Notes: a model not told the origin generated them from the letters alone. DNA of 64,000 nt from Alistipes sp. CHKCI003 (GCF_900021155.1 NZ_FCNT01000060.1:1-64000), one strand, 5' to 3'. Positions 9,950 through 19,102 are shown, numbered from the stretch's first letter. Numbers and translations are program-made.

Positions 9950-9952
9950 CTA
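9950..9952 (-). other. In-frame TAG inside the giant polyvalent gene
   Basis: This amber codon lies between ETTTAIAPA and HNEATDTDTTNNEP. The next 38 codons before the first ATG are open, in the same frame, and run smoothly into a helix that continues past that ATG. The codon is one base change from CAG. Confidence 0.8.
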
Positions 9953-12172
9953 CGCAGGTGCGATGGCGGTGGTCGTTTCGGTCGGTGGTGGTGTCGCCTC
10001 GGATTTCGGGGTGAGCGCATGGGACGGTGTAAGGACGAATTGTCCGGTATCCAACTGTACGACGTAATTGCCGCCTTGTTTCCCTGTGATGCGTCCTTGT
10101 ACGCCGTCTGCGGTGATTACTTCGTCGCCGTTGGCATATTGTACGGCTTCGGGTGTAACGATCCGTGCGACCTCCTCCGAAGCAATGCCCGTCTCAGTGC
10201 CGGTTTCCATGTCGTATTGTTCCTGCTTGGCCCGATTCTCGGCTTCGGCCTGCTGTTCGATGATTTGAGCCTGTTGTGCCGAAAATTCCGCCAGCGGCGT
10301 TCGTTCGATATGTTCGAGTTCCGCCCGGTCGATCTGTACGGGCTGGTCGGTTTCGAGGTCGAGGACGAATAAAGTCCCGTCCGTAGCCGCTTCGTCGATG
10401 TCGCCCGAAAGTACGACGTAGGTTTTCCCGTCCGCACGCCGGGCCGTTATGATTTCTTCGGTCGCCGTTTTGCCGTCAAGTCCTTTGTAGGCCCACCGCT
10501 CGGCGGTTTGTACGGCGGTGCGGAGCGCTTCGCCCTCGGCGTCGCCCGTCTCCATGCCGTCGAGAATCTGTCGTTGGAGACGGAAGCGGGCATAGTCGGC
10601 CGCGTGTGCGGCGTCCATTTTCCCGATGCCGGTTGCCTGCCAGTCGATTGCAGCCATCGCCTGCGACTGCTGAGCCATCGTCGGCTTGTGCATCGCTTCG
10701 AAAACCTGTTTGCGCAGTTCTTCATTTTCGATTTTGGCGAGCGCTTTCTTCTCCTCCGTTTGCAGGACGTGCGTTTTGTGGACGTATGCTGCGACACTCG
10801 GAAGTTCCAGCGCCGAAAAACCCGCCCCCATGAGCGACGTGGTGAGAAACGTCGTCCAGAGGTTTTCACCCGAAAGATTCTCCCGCCATTGTTCGTGCTC
10901 TCCGGTCAGAAGGGGCGACATGATGCCTCCGGCGACCTCTTCCAGCCATTCATCGACCGGGCCGTTCCATAGGGTTCGATTGCGGAAGTCGGTAAGATAC
11001 CTGCTCCGAGAATATCCCGGCAATAGCTTGTCGAACGACAGTTTTACGCCCATACGCCGGCCGAGCTGCTCGACGGGCCATTTCAGTACTTTCTGTACGC
11101 CCTTACCGAGTTCTCCGCCGATGTGTTCTGTGAATACGTCCGTAAATGAATCGGCGGCGGCTTTATACATGAGTTCGTATTTCGGTAAGGGATGTTCTAT
11201 AACCTCGCCGTCGTCTTTGACCTCGTATTGTTGTTGCGCCCGTTGTTGATAGTTCGTATGGGTTCCGGCCTGTAAAGGCGTCATAGCGGCTGCGCTGACG
11301 GTATATTCACCCAATTTACGCAGACCCCGCCCTGCAAGACTTTTCGCCTCTTTCTTGATAAGGGCGCGTCCGACGGTTTTTGCGGCTCCACTGCCTAACC
11401 CGCTCGTCGTGGCGAAGCCGGCCATGTAGGGCAGCGATGCCGCGACGCCGCTGCCGACTTTCGCGCCGGTGGTAGGGCCGCCTCGCCGGGCGATATACTC
11501 GTTTATTAACCCTGACGTGCGGAACAATTCGACTATATCTTTTTCGGTCGGGGTCAGCCGTTCGCCTCGGGCTGCCTTTTTCAGCGCCCGTGTCGTTACG
11601 ACATTTTCGGCCAGCTCGCGGGTTCCGAGCGAGGCAAAGTCCGCCAACGTCTGCCAGTCGAAAATTTCACGTGCAAGTCCCGATGCGGTATCCCCTGCCT
11701 GCTTGTCCTTTTCGGTTTTTTGATTGAGGATTTTCAAGGCCCGCTCTGCGGCCTGCATGAGTTGCGTATCTTCGCCGCCGAGAGCCGAGGGGCTGCGTAA
11801 CATTTGCGATTTTGCATAAGAAGCCCATGCCTGCTGCCATAAGGAGGCGTTTTCCGTACCTTTATCCACGAGCGCCAGCGTTTCCCGTCGTCGGGCATCG
11901 GCACGCTGGCGGGCACGATCGTAGATCGCTCCGATATGTTCGGCAAGACCCTCTTTAATTTGCCGCTCGTAATCCTCTTCGGACATGTTCGGAACCGGTT
12001 TCGGAAGTGCATACGATGCAGACGTATCGGGAGCTTCGGCCGATTCGGATTCGTCAGCCAGAGCGGATGGTACCGAGGCGTCGGCTCCACGTCTGCGGGT
12101 CTTTTGCAGGCCGGATATGGCATTGAGCTGCCGAAGCTGTTCGGGAGTGAGGTCGGGAAGTGAGTTATTCAT
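9950..12172 (-). CDS. Polyvalent phage protein, upstream part up to the amber codon (740 aa)
   Basis: This is a large virion-type protein with no enzymatic motif that I recognise. It starts at the ATG at 12172, which overlaps the stop of the upstream gene by 8 bases. The first 250 residues are helical and charged (NMSEEDYERQIKEGL, RARQRADARRRE). Residues of about 240-310 contain Gly/Ala-rich hydrophobic stretches (GVAASLPYMAGFATT, GYTVSAA-like) that may help the protein meet a membrane. Residues 560-700 are Gln/Glu/Ala-rich, with a small beta-type segment (YANGDEVITADGVQGR). If the TAG is read as an amino acid, this part and the methylase-helicase part make one chain of 3,113 residues. Large internal virion proteins fused to anti-restriction enzymes are known from gut phages. 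Confidence 0.75.
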   Translation of the reverse strand: MNNSLPDLTPEQLRQLNAISGLQKTRRRGADASVPSALADESESAEAPDTSASYALPKPVPNMSEEDYERQIKEGLAEHIGAIYDRARQRADARRRETLALVDKGTENASLWQQAWASYAKSQMLRSPSALGGEDTQLMQAAERALKILNQKTEKDKQAGDTASGLAREIFDWQTLADFASLGTRELAENVVTTRALKKAARGERLTPTEKDIVELFRTSGLINEYIARRGGPTTGAKVGSGVAASLPYMAGFATTSGLGSGAAKTVGRALIKKEAKSLAGRGLRKLGEYTVSAAAMTPLQAGTHTNYQQRAQQQYEVKDDGEVIEHPLPKYELMYKAAADSFTDVFTEHIGGELGKGVQKVLKWPVEQLGRRMGVKLSFDKLLPGYSRSRYLTDFRNRTLWNGPVDEWLEEVAGGIMSPLLTGEHEQWRENLSGENLWTTFLTTSLMGAGFSALELPSVAAYVHKTHVLQTEEKKALAKIENEELRKQVFEAMHKPTMAQQSQAMAAIDWQATGIGKMDAAHAADYARFRLQRQILDGMETGDAEGEALRTAVQTAERWAYKGLDGKTATEEIITARRADGKTYVVLSGDIDEAATDGTLFVLDLETDQPVQIDRAELEHIERTPLAEFSAQQAQIIEQQAEAENRAKQEQYDMETGTETGIASEEVARIVTPEAVQYANGDEVITADGVQGRITGKQGGNYVVQLDTGQFVLTPSHALTPKSEATPPPTETTTAIAPA

Positions 12173-13250
12173 AATTCAGATAGTAGTCCATGATTTGTCG
12201 GTCGGAGAAACCGGCCTCGCGCATCTGTTCGGCCTGTTCTGTTTCGAGCAGATTCAGCGCTTCGGTCGAGTAAGGGCCGGTAACATAGCGTTTGGGTTGT
12301 CGGAATAGCAGACCCAAATCGACGGGCGGTTTCGATGGCTCTTGTTCGCCTGTAAGTTTCAGATAAACAGTGCGTAAAAGTTGTGCTTTCTGCGCCGGTT
12401 TGAGTTTGCCATACGAGAACTGCGGAACTTTTTCGCCTGTGTAGGCCGGTTTCTTGGTCGGGGTTCCGTCTTCGGGAATAATACCCATATCGCGGCCCTT
12501 TTCGTAAAGCAGACTTTCCTGTGCCGGCGAAAGGTTTACGACGGTCTTTTCGTCGCGGTCGAGAAATTGCACGGCCGGTTTGTTGGCCGCTGCGGATGCA
12601 CGTGTGCTGGCGGTTGAAGCCGACGCTACGGCTCGTGTACGGGCCACTTTGAGGTTGTTTTCACCCCGTATTTTTTCGATTTCTTTCTTATCGCGGAGAT
12701 CGTCGGTGCGTTTTTGCCTTTCCTGTCTGGCTTTCCATACATTTCCCAGTAAAGCGTCGTATTGTTTCTGCGCGAGGTTATAGGCTTGGCCGGCGGCCGA
12801 GGCTTCCATGTTCGCGGCCTGCTGCTCGCCTTCCTGCTGTCCCAAGAGGGCGCGGAGTTTCAGTTGTCGGTATTCGCGGTTCTGACTGTCGTATAATTTC
12901 TCCCACTCATTGATCCGGCCGAGCATCCGCAGCGGAGCATCGGTACCGGTTTTCGGCACATAACCTTCCGTTGCCATACCGACGATTCCCGTACCGAGGG
13001 CCGTAAGCATATTGCTCCATGCGGTGATCTTTGCCGCTGTTTCGGCGCGTTTGGTGCGTGCGGGATCGGCTTCCGGTTTCATCGTCTCGATGTAGGCGAG
13101 AATCGGATTTTGGCCGCTGCGGTATAGTTCTGCGGCCCGTTGCTGTTTCTGCTCCCATACGGCTTTCTGTTCCTCGGCACGCTGTTGCCGCCGTTGCAGT
13201 TCATCCGCAAAGGAGAAAATCGCTTTTGTCGGTTGCTCTTGCGGTTCCAT
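12165..13250 (-). CDS. Phage virion-associated helical protein (361 aa)
   Basis: The protein begins MEPQEQPTKAIFSFADEL at the ATG at 13250; longer upstream starts would overlap the preceding gene further and add non-conserved sequence. Residues 20-50 and 150-230 are Gln/Lys/Glu/Arg-rich and probably coiled coil (RRQQRAEEQKAVWEQKQQR). A short Gly-rich hydrophobic patch (MLTALGTGIVGMATEGY) lies near residue 80. An Ala/Ser-rich stretch follows at about 225-245. The C-terminus is compact and ends DRQIMDYYLNYE with a TAA. It lies between the small virion protein and the giant gene, with an 8-base overlap to the latter, so the three are probably co-translated. No named family was recognised. A structural or ejected role is inferred from position. 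Confidence 0.65.
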   Translation of the reverse strand: MEPQEQPTKAIFSFADELQRRQQRAEEQKAVWEQKQQRAAELYRSGQNPILAYIETMKPEADPARTKRAETAAKITAWSNMLTALGTGIVGMATEGYVPKTGTDAPLRMLGRINEWEKLYDSQNREYRQLKLRALLGQQEGEQQAANMEASAAGQAYNLAQKQYDALLGNVWKARQERQKRTDDLRDKKEIEKIRGENNLKVARTRAVASASTASTRASAAANKPAVQFLDRDEKTVVNLSPAQESLLYEKGRDMGIIPEDGTPTKKPAYTGEKVPQFSYGKLKPAQKAQLLRTVYLKLTGEQEPSKPPVDLGLLFRQPKRYVTGPYSTEALNLLETEQAEQMREAGFSDRQIMDYYLNYE

Positions 13251-13254
13251 ATCG

Positions 13255-13804
13255 CTAATTGTTGCCCGTGATTCCGGCAAGTCCCGATTTGCCGAACCCT
13301 CCCAAGCCATAAAGCATGGCGAGTTGCCCGAACGCATCGCCTACACCGCTAACCATGTTTTGCATACCGCTGATTTTACCCGATTCGGCTTCGTAGCGGG
13401 CATTGTCGAGGTTGTCGAGGCGGGCTTGGTATTGTTGTTTTATCTGGTCTTTGTGCTGTTCGCCCAATCCGGCGATTTGGGCGACGACCTGCGAATAGTT
13501 CTTATTGAGTTTGTTGGCGGCTGCGACCTTCGCTTCATCCGTCGCTCCGCTCTTGATGGCGTTTTGTGTTGAGCGCTTTGAGTTCATCCTCGTTATAGTC
13601 CCGAATACGTTTGAGCATCGCCCGCGAATCGGCGCGGTCGAGGTACGGTCGGTTCATTTCCGATTGGTACCATTCGTCGAGCCGTCGCCGACGGTCTTCG
13701 AGCATCTGGTCGGCCTTCTTGCGGCGTTTATTGGCCGAGACGCCGCCTGCGATGGAGGAGAGGGCCGAAATTCCGGCTCCTATGGCTAATGCAACGGGAA
13801 ACAT
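13255..13804 (-). pseudogene. Small phage virion protein, split by a one-base frameshift
   Basis: Two overlapping frames make one protein of about 180 residues. The first (from ATG 13804) has a hydrophobic Gly-rich start, MFPVALAIGAGISALSSIAG, then a basic helix and EWYQSEMNRPYLDRAD. The second continues with AIKSGATDEAKVAAANKLNK, a Gln-rich helix and a Gly-rich end, LAMLYGLGGFGKSG. They join cleanly if one A is removed from a run of four near 13565. The composition fits a small ejected or minor virion protein of Bacteroidota phages. Either the frameshift is real decay, or it is a homopolymer sequencing error. The second part ends in TAG, just before the next gene's ATG. Confidence 0.65.
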
Positions 13805-13861
13805 AATTGTCTAATCTTTATCACTTTGTAAAATTAGCGGCCGCAGGTGAGAAAATATCCT

Positions 13862-13869
13862 TATTTTTG
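13862..13869 (+). promoter_or_regulatory. -7 box TATTTTTG for the plus-strand late genes
   Basis: It matches the Bacteroidota TAnnTTTG consensus and lies 30 bases upstream of the ATG at 13900, in the 95-base gap between divergent late gene blocks. I do not see a well-spaced -33 element. Confidence 0.4.
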
Positions 13870-13899
13870 ATCGGAATATATCAATAAATCAGATACTTA

Positions 13900-14403
13900 A
13901 TGCCTCGAAAGACCCTTCAAGACGACGAAAAAAACGCAGTCTGCGTGAGATACGCGCAGACGGGAAGTCTGCGGGCCGTAGCCTCCGAATACGGTATCAG
14001 TCCCATGCGTGTAAAGCGTTTGTGGGAGGCTCTCGGCGAGCAGCAGCAACAAGTGCTGCGGGCATCGGTCGAGGATTTAAGGCAAGAGGTCGAGACGAAG
14101 ATCGTTCGCAACGAGCTGACAGGCGACTATCTTGAACGGGTCATTAAGGCACGGGATGCGGCTATTGCCGAATTATGGGCGCGGTTGTCGGATGTAAAGC
14201 TGCGTAGGGCCATGTCCGATAAGAATTTGATCGCCGCCTGCAAAACGTTGTACGATATGAGCAGCGGGGCCGAAAAGCGACAATCCGAACCGAACGACCT
14301 GTTCATGGTGTTGAACCAGCGTATTCACAACGAAATCAATCACAACTATTACATACAAGAGCATGGAACGATAGAGACAGACGATTCCGATAGCGGGAAT
14401 TAA
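13900..14403 (+). CDS. HTH phage protein, candidate small terminase subunit (167 aa)
   Basis: Residues 10-45 form a helix-turn-helix of the kind found in small terminases and transposase-like DNA-binding proteins (QTGSLRAVASEYGISPMRVK). The remainder is helical: a Gln-rich linker (EALGEQQQQVL), long charged helices (LERVIKARDAAIAELWARL) and an acidic tail ending ETDDSDSGN with TAA. A small terminase would recognise phage DNA for packaging. That role fits the neighbourhood of tail and portal genes, but no large terminase is left in the window, and a regulator is possible. The last 41 bases overlap the proposed true start of the tail gene in another frame. It is transcribed away from the minus-strand virion block. 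Confidence 0.55.
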   Translation: MPRKTLQDDEKNAVCVRYAQTGSLRAVASEYGISPMRVKRLWEALGEQQQQVLRASVEDLRQEVETKIVRNELTGDYLERVIKARDAAIAELWARLSDVKLRRAMSDKNLIAACKTLYDMSSGAEKRQSEPNDLFMVLNQRIHNEINHNYYIQEHGTIETDDSDSGN

Positions 14404-16906
14404 CCGTGCGGAAAATGATTTGACGGTGCAGGACGGCTGTTGCGAAACCCTGCACAACCTACGATATGACGCGGGGGCATGGCGGAACGTGGAAACTTTC
14501 CGGCAGGTGGCGGAAATAACCGATTTCGGAGGTTTTACGCTGTTGTATAAACATCCCGCGACGGCCGATGACCTCTATATCGCCTCGGACGAAAGCGGCA
14601 CGATTCACGAGGTGCGCGTTTCCGGCGGTCGGCTGTTATCGACGCAGATACTTATGCGCGGGGTGTCGGAACTGCGGCAGACTTTTTCGTTCGGGAATGT
14701 CTTGGTGTTTATTACCGACGGTCGGGAGTTGTATTACGTCCTCTACGGTAGCGAATATGTCGCTTTCAATATGCCGGAACCGCCGGATATAAGCGAATCG
14801 AAAGAAAACAGATCGCGGTTCAAGACCGATTTTTACGCAGCGATACATCATAGTTTAGGGAGTACCACGTATGATTATATCGCCGGCGATGACTTGGCAC
14901 GTGTGGATAGTATCGCACCGGACGGCGGGTATTTCTTTACTCGTATCACCGATAAGAAAAACAAAACCTTGTTGCTGCCTGCGGTCGATGGCGAATATTG
15001 GCTCGGAGCCATAGCCGTAATGGTCGCCTATCGCATGGTGGACGGTTCTACGGTCGCCAATTCCGAATTGGAGATTTTCGCCTCGGACGGCGGGGAAAGC
15101 GAGGACGGGGAGTATGTCGATTATGTGGCGGACGGAATGCCGTCGAAAGTCCCGGAGAGTATCAGATACGGGGTTTTCATCGGGACGAAATACAAACACA
15201 CGACCTGCACCAATAATTTTTATATCCTGCCGGAAATCGTTATCAATATTCCGGAAGGGATAGATACGCGCATCATCGAGAGCGTCGCAATTTACTCTAC
15301 CCGTATTATCCCTATTTACGATTTCGAGCAGACGTGGAATGGCAAATGGAGCCTGTCGGATCGGGGAAGCGGGGATGATAATAGCTATACGTGGACAGCG
15401 GATTTCAGAAAACTGTTTACAAAGGATGTGGATTTATTGCAAGAGCCGTTATACCGGATCAAGGAGATCAAGATTCGGGATTTTGTCGAAAACTGCCATA
15501 AAGAGAAACTCACCTATACACTTCTGAAAAATGCGGAGAGCCAGCCGGTTTTCGAGCCTACGCAGTCGCTCCACACGCAGGTTGCCGGGTGTTACTATGA
15601 ATATAACGGGCGGTTACACAAGGGAAATATCCGTACCCGCCTCTTTGCCGGTTATTCCCGCTTCTGTTTAGGAGAGACGGAAGAGGGGATGACGACGAAA
15701 TTGATTTGTCGATTGGATATAGACAATACCCGCAAGCAGGTTTGTCGTTCGGTGGCCGCGTTCCGTCCGACGAAAATCCGCAGGGTTGCATCATATCCCG
15801 ATTATCGGGCCGTGCAGTTTGCCGTTACGGTCGATGACCCCGGCTCTTACGGCGGAAAATGTCTGCTGAATGTCAAACTCGATGCCTGCGAGGGTAATAA
15901 TTATGCTTATGCCATCGGCACTCCATCCGGCAATGCGAAATACCCCTGTCTTAGAATGTCCCGATCCTCAGTAGAATATGAACAGACGGACGACGACGAT
16001 ACCTATATCGAGACGAACCGCGTACAGGCATCCGCGACGAACAATATGTTTTCCCTGCCTTTTGCCAATTCGTACCGTTTCGGAGTAAGCGAGGAGCGGA
16101 TCATCGCCATAGCGACGGTCGTGGACGAGCTTTCCGCAACCCGTTTCGGCGCTTTCCCGCTCTATGTCTTTACGGATCGGGGCGTGTGGTCGCTGGAAAG
16201 CGGAACAGGCGAGGTTCTCTACTCCAATATTCTGCCCGTCAATCACGATTAGATTATCAACCCGAACACCTGCACGGCGTTGGAAACGGTCTTTTATATC
16301 ACTTCACGGGGCGTACATAGCCTCCGAGGACGTTCTTCGCAGCTTATTTCCCGACAGATCGAGCGATACGCCGGAGAGCTGACCGAATATTTGAAAACGG
16401 CGCAGATCTGCTTTCGGTTCAAATACGGGGATTTGGTCGTCTATAACCCTGAATATCCGTATGCCTATGTCTATTCGCTGGCCTCCGGCCTGTGGTCGTC
16501 GCGCGATATGGACGGACGGATACTTAATAACGGACAGATTGTCATGTGCAGCGCGATCGCCTTATTTGGCGACGAAACGATGTCCTGTTCCGTCGATTGC
16601 CGCATCGTAACGCGCCCCTTGAAATTCGGAACGACCGATTTCAAGCGTCTCGAAACAGCCGTCGTGCGCATCATGTCGCAGGACTGTTTCGTGCATGTGA
16701 TCGCCGAAGGGGCGAACGACTGCCGTACATGGATAACCTTGCGCGACGTTTGGTGTCGTGTCAGCGATATGGACGCACGGTTTCGGCGTACCTCTACGTC
16801 GTTCAAATTCTTGCGGTTCAAACTGCATTTGACAGCTAACGAGCGGCTGTCGATGACCGGCGTGGATGTCGAGTGGTATCCCCGTTTTACGAAACGGTTG
16901 CGGTAG
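14363..16906 (+). CDS. Phage tail or neck protein with two in-frame TAG codons (847 codons)
   Basis: This large beta-rich structural protein is related to tail proteins of crAss-like and similar Bacteroidota phages. The natural start appears to be the ATG at 14363. It gives MER-TAG-RQTIPIAGINR followed by NDLTVQDGCCETLHNLRY, an N-terminal pattern (IPI-GxNR, DG, LxNLRY) that such proteins share. In the standard code this start is cut off at codon 4, and the next usable start would be a TTG at 14420, losing the conserved motif. A second TAG at codon 630 sits between SNILPVNHD and IINPNTCTALETV, and the frame runs on to TAG at 16904. No TAA or TGA interrupts the frame. Either TAG is read as an amino acid, or both sites are nonsense mutations. 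Confidence 0.75.
14372..14374 (+). other. In-frame TAG at codon 4 of the tail gene
   Basis: The codon order is ATG GAA CGA TAG AGA CAG, leading into the conserved N-terminal motif RQTIPIAGINR. Reading TAG as Gln gives MERQRQTIPI. Confidence 0.7.
16250..16252 (+). other. In-frame TAG at codon 630 of the tail gene
   Basis: The frame continues for 218 coherent codons after the amber, without a nearby start. The first ATG after it, at 16280, falls inside an uninterrupted beta-strand region (LETVFYITSRGVHS). Confidence 0.8.
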
Positions 16907-17022
16907 GGGTGTTACATTCCGTTCCGAAACGTTACGAATCGCAGTGCGCCCGATTAAAAATTATTTATCGAAATTTTCGTTTGTGCCTGAAAAAAATGTA
17001 TTTCTGTGTTAAATCTTAGAGT

Positions 17023-17370
17023 ATGGACGAAAAATTCGCAGCGCTGGAAAAGTATAATTTTTGGGACGGCAATATTCCGGTTTTGGGGTATTTGCGAAAG
17101 CATTATACGGATGAAATTGCCGATTATATCGGTAATAAGCTGGTGAAGGTATTGGTCGGGCAACGTCGATCCGGTAAGAGCTATATTTTGCAGCAAATCG
17201 CACATCGTCTGATCGAACAAGGCGTCGAGCCTCGGAATATCCTTTGTATCAACAAGGAGTTTATCGAGAAGGATTTGGAGGCGCTCTTGCAGCTTCATAG
17301 GGAGCGTCTTAAACCGGAAGGGAAAATCCGGCTTTTCATCGACGAAATACAGAATATAGCCGGCTGGGAG
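17023..17370 (+). pseudogene. AAA-type ATPase (DUF4143-like), N-terminal stump
   Basis: About 116 residues match the start of the common Bacteroidota AAA ATPases that carry a C-terminal DUF4143 domain. Visible parts are Walker A VGQRRSGKSYIL, the ILCINKEF strand, and Walker B IRLFIDEIQ followed by NIAGWE. The full family is about 400 residues. The match stops exactly at GWE, next to the stop codon of the convergent radical SAM gene. The remaining codons to 17496 are just the reverse strand of that gene. It looks like a host or moron gene cut by the junction that brought in the phage early block. It is probably not functional. Confidence 0.7.
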
Positions 17371-18214
17371 TTAATCATTGAATTGAGATTTCCCGAAATA
17401 TTTGATGCAATTCGGGCGGGACTTTTTCGGACTGGCAAATTCTCTTTGAAAACGCCGCCATTCCGCAGAATATTTCCCCTGTTCATCCCGAAATAGCATG
17501 GCGAACGGTAAAATCCGGCTATCCATGCCTCGCCCAGTCGTTTCATTGCTTTATCCATTGTATCACCTTTGTAGCCTACCAAAACATAACATTGTAAGAT
17601 ATGATCGGGTGTAGTGAAGCCTGCTTCACGAAGGATTTTTCCAGCCTCAACGAGCGGAGGCAAATCGCTCGGTGTATCATAAGCAAAAATAACGAACGAG
17701 GGCGCAGTTCTTTTAATCGTTTGGCAATTTCTGATGTAATCAATGCGGCTTCCAGTCCACCGGTGAAATGTGGCCGTTGCGGTTGTCTGGCCAACATGGT
17801 AAATACTTCGTCAATGTGCTCGGGACTACATGCGAGAAGATTATCGTCGAGAACATTCCAACCATCTGCAATTGGCAACTCGCGGAGCTGGCCTCCTTCT
17901 CGTTTAGGAACGGCACAAAACCAACATCGGTTAGGGCAACCTCGGGAAGTAATCGTATAACCTTTTTTTAGATACATTCCGGGGATAAATTCTCCACAGG
18001 GTTCGTTGTATGCTGGGCCTCCGATCTTTACCGGAGCAATGTGTGCCCATTGTTTCGCAGCCCATTCTGCCCATCGTCTATGCCAAGTAAATGCGACGGA
18101 AATATGCACTTCGTCTGCTTCGTCGAAGAGTGAAGGTGTCGTAGCGATACGCACCAGTTCGTCGTCGGGCGTAGCGTTTGTACGCACGGGAAACACTCGG
18201 ATAATCCGTTTCAT
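17371..18214 (-). pseudogene. Phage radical SAM protein with two one-base frameshifts
   Basis: The start ATG at 18214 overlaps the stop of the PAPS-reductase-like gene as ATGA, so the two are coupled. The N-terminal part holds the radical SAM cysteine motif CPNRCWFC (CxxxCxxC) after GYTITSRG. Restoring one T in a T run near 17690 turns FLLMIHR into FFAYDTPSDLPPLVEAGK. Restoring one T near 17513 gives FAMLFRDEQGKYSAEWRRFQ, ending at TAA 17371. With both corrections the protein is about 280 residues, normal for this phage family, whose substrate is not known. Both lesions are in short T runs, so either decay or base-calling error is possible. Confidence 0.75.
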
Positions 18215-19062
18215 AGTGTGTCGAAATCTATTTTTTGTTGCAACCTCAACGTGGCGAAATATTGGTCGGCCGGAAGATTCGATACCCACCAATCGAAAAT
18301 TTCGTCGGCTGTGGCGTGGAAACGCTCCATGTAGCCGTTCGTGTCGATCAGATATTGAATACTGCGTTTTATGGCCCGTTCTACGGCGGGATAACGGCGG
18401 CGGTCTCTTGCTTTGTTTTTAACCGACGACATCGGACAGAAGATACAGCCTATACGTCGGTATCCCTCGTCGTATAATCGGCAATAGGATAGGTTATTTT
18501 TCCGAATGAAATTCCATACATCGGAATCCTGCCAGCGGTAAATTGGCAAGAGCATGATTTTATCTTTGCCTCCCACACACGCGAAATCCCGCTCTTTATT
18601 GCGGTTGAATTGGTCGAAGCTGCCGGAAAAACGATGATTGCCGATTTGCACTTCGTTCCGTGCCGCTCGGCGTGGACTTTCGGCGGCTCGGATACCCAGC
18701 AAAGTTACGGTTCCGCCTCCGGCCTGTTCTTTCAGATAGGCGCAACAATAGCGTTTGGTGCGTATCGGGAGCATTTTTTTCTTTTCGATCAATTTGTAAA
18801 AGTTGATTTCGGGACGATGCAATACGACATCGGGATATTGTAAGCGGACGAAACGCATCAGTTCCGGCGGGTCGATGGTCGTAATTTGCATGTGGGCCTT
18901 GAATTTCACTTCGGCCATCTTTGCGAGATGGTATAATGCCACGCTGTCTTTCCCTCCCGAAAAAGCCAAGTGATACCCGTCCGGCGACATGCGTAAGGCC
19001 AACGTTTCTGCACGTCGTAGGAGTGCTATCGAGTAAGCGATTTTATGTTCGAGTGCTCCCAT
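18211..19062 (-). CDS. Phage PAPS-reductase-family PP-loop protein (283 aa)
   Basis: The PP-loop ATP pyrophosphatase motif is intact near residue 35 (AFSGGKDSVALYHLA). Paired cysteines at about 110 (RYCCAYL) and 208 (RIGCIFCPMSS) could bind a metal cluster, and the C-terminal HATADEIFDWWVS helix is typical of phage members. The family activates or transfers sulfur; in sulfate assimilation it reduces PAPS, while relatives thiolate nucleic acids. The phage version's substrate is unknown. It precedes a radical SAM gene with an ATGA overlap, a pairing that suggests a two-step sulfur or nucleotide modification, but this is inference. The start chosen gives MGALEHKIAYS, which precedes the PP-loop at the usual distance. 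Confidence 0.8.
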   Translation of the reverse strand: MGALEHKIAYSIALLRRAETLALRMSPDGYHLAFSGGKDSVALYHLAKMAEVKFKAHMQITTIDPPELMRFVRLQYPDVVLHRPEINFYKLIEKKKMLPIRTKRYCCAYLKEQAGGGTVTLLGIRAAESPRRAARNEVQIGNHRFSGSFDQFNRNKERDFACVGGKDKIMLLPIYRWQDSDVWNFIRKNNLSYCRLYDEGYRRIGCIFCPMSSVKNKARDRRRYPAVERAIKRSIQYLIDTNGYMERFHATADEIFDWWVSNLPADQYFATLRLQQKIDFDTL

Positions 19063-19082
19063 TTTCTTTTCTGCGCAAAATG

Positions 19083-19102
19083 CCCTGCCTTATAAGGCAG
19101 GG
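19083..19102. terminator. Perfect 20-base palindrome between HU and the PP-loop gene
   Basis: CCCTGCCTTATAAGGCAGGG is exactly self-complementary. Read on the minus strand it forms a stem right after the HU gene and is followed by CATTTTG, a weak T run. It may be an attenuating terminator or an operator. Confidence 0.45.

Noticed and set aside
13255-13257. TAG ending the small virion protein as a further recoded codon
   Set aside because: Reading through adds about 18 poor residues over the next gene's start, so it is more likely a true stop.
16904-16906. TAG ending the tail gene as a further recoded codon
   Set aside because: The extension to the TAA near 16957 is only 16 residues and not clearly conserved; it cannot be decided from sequence.
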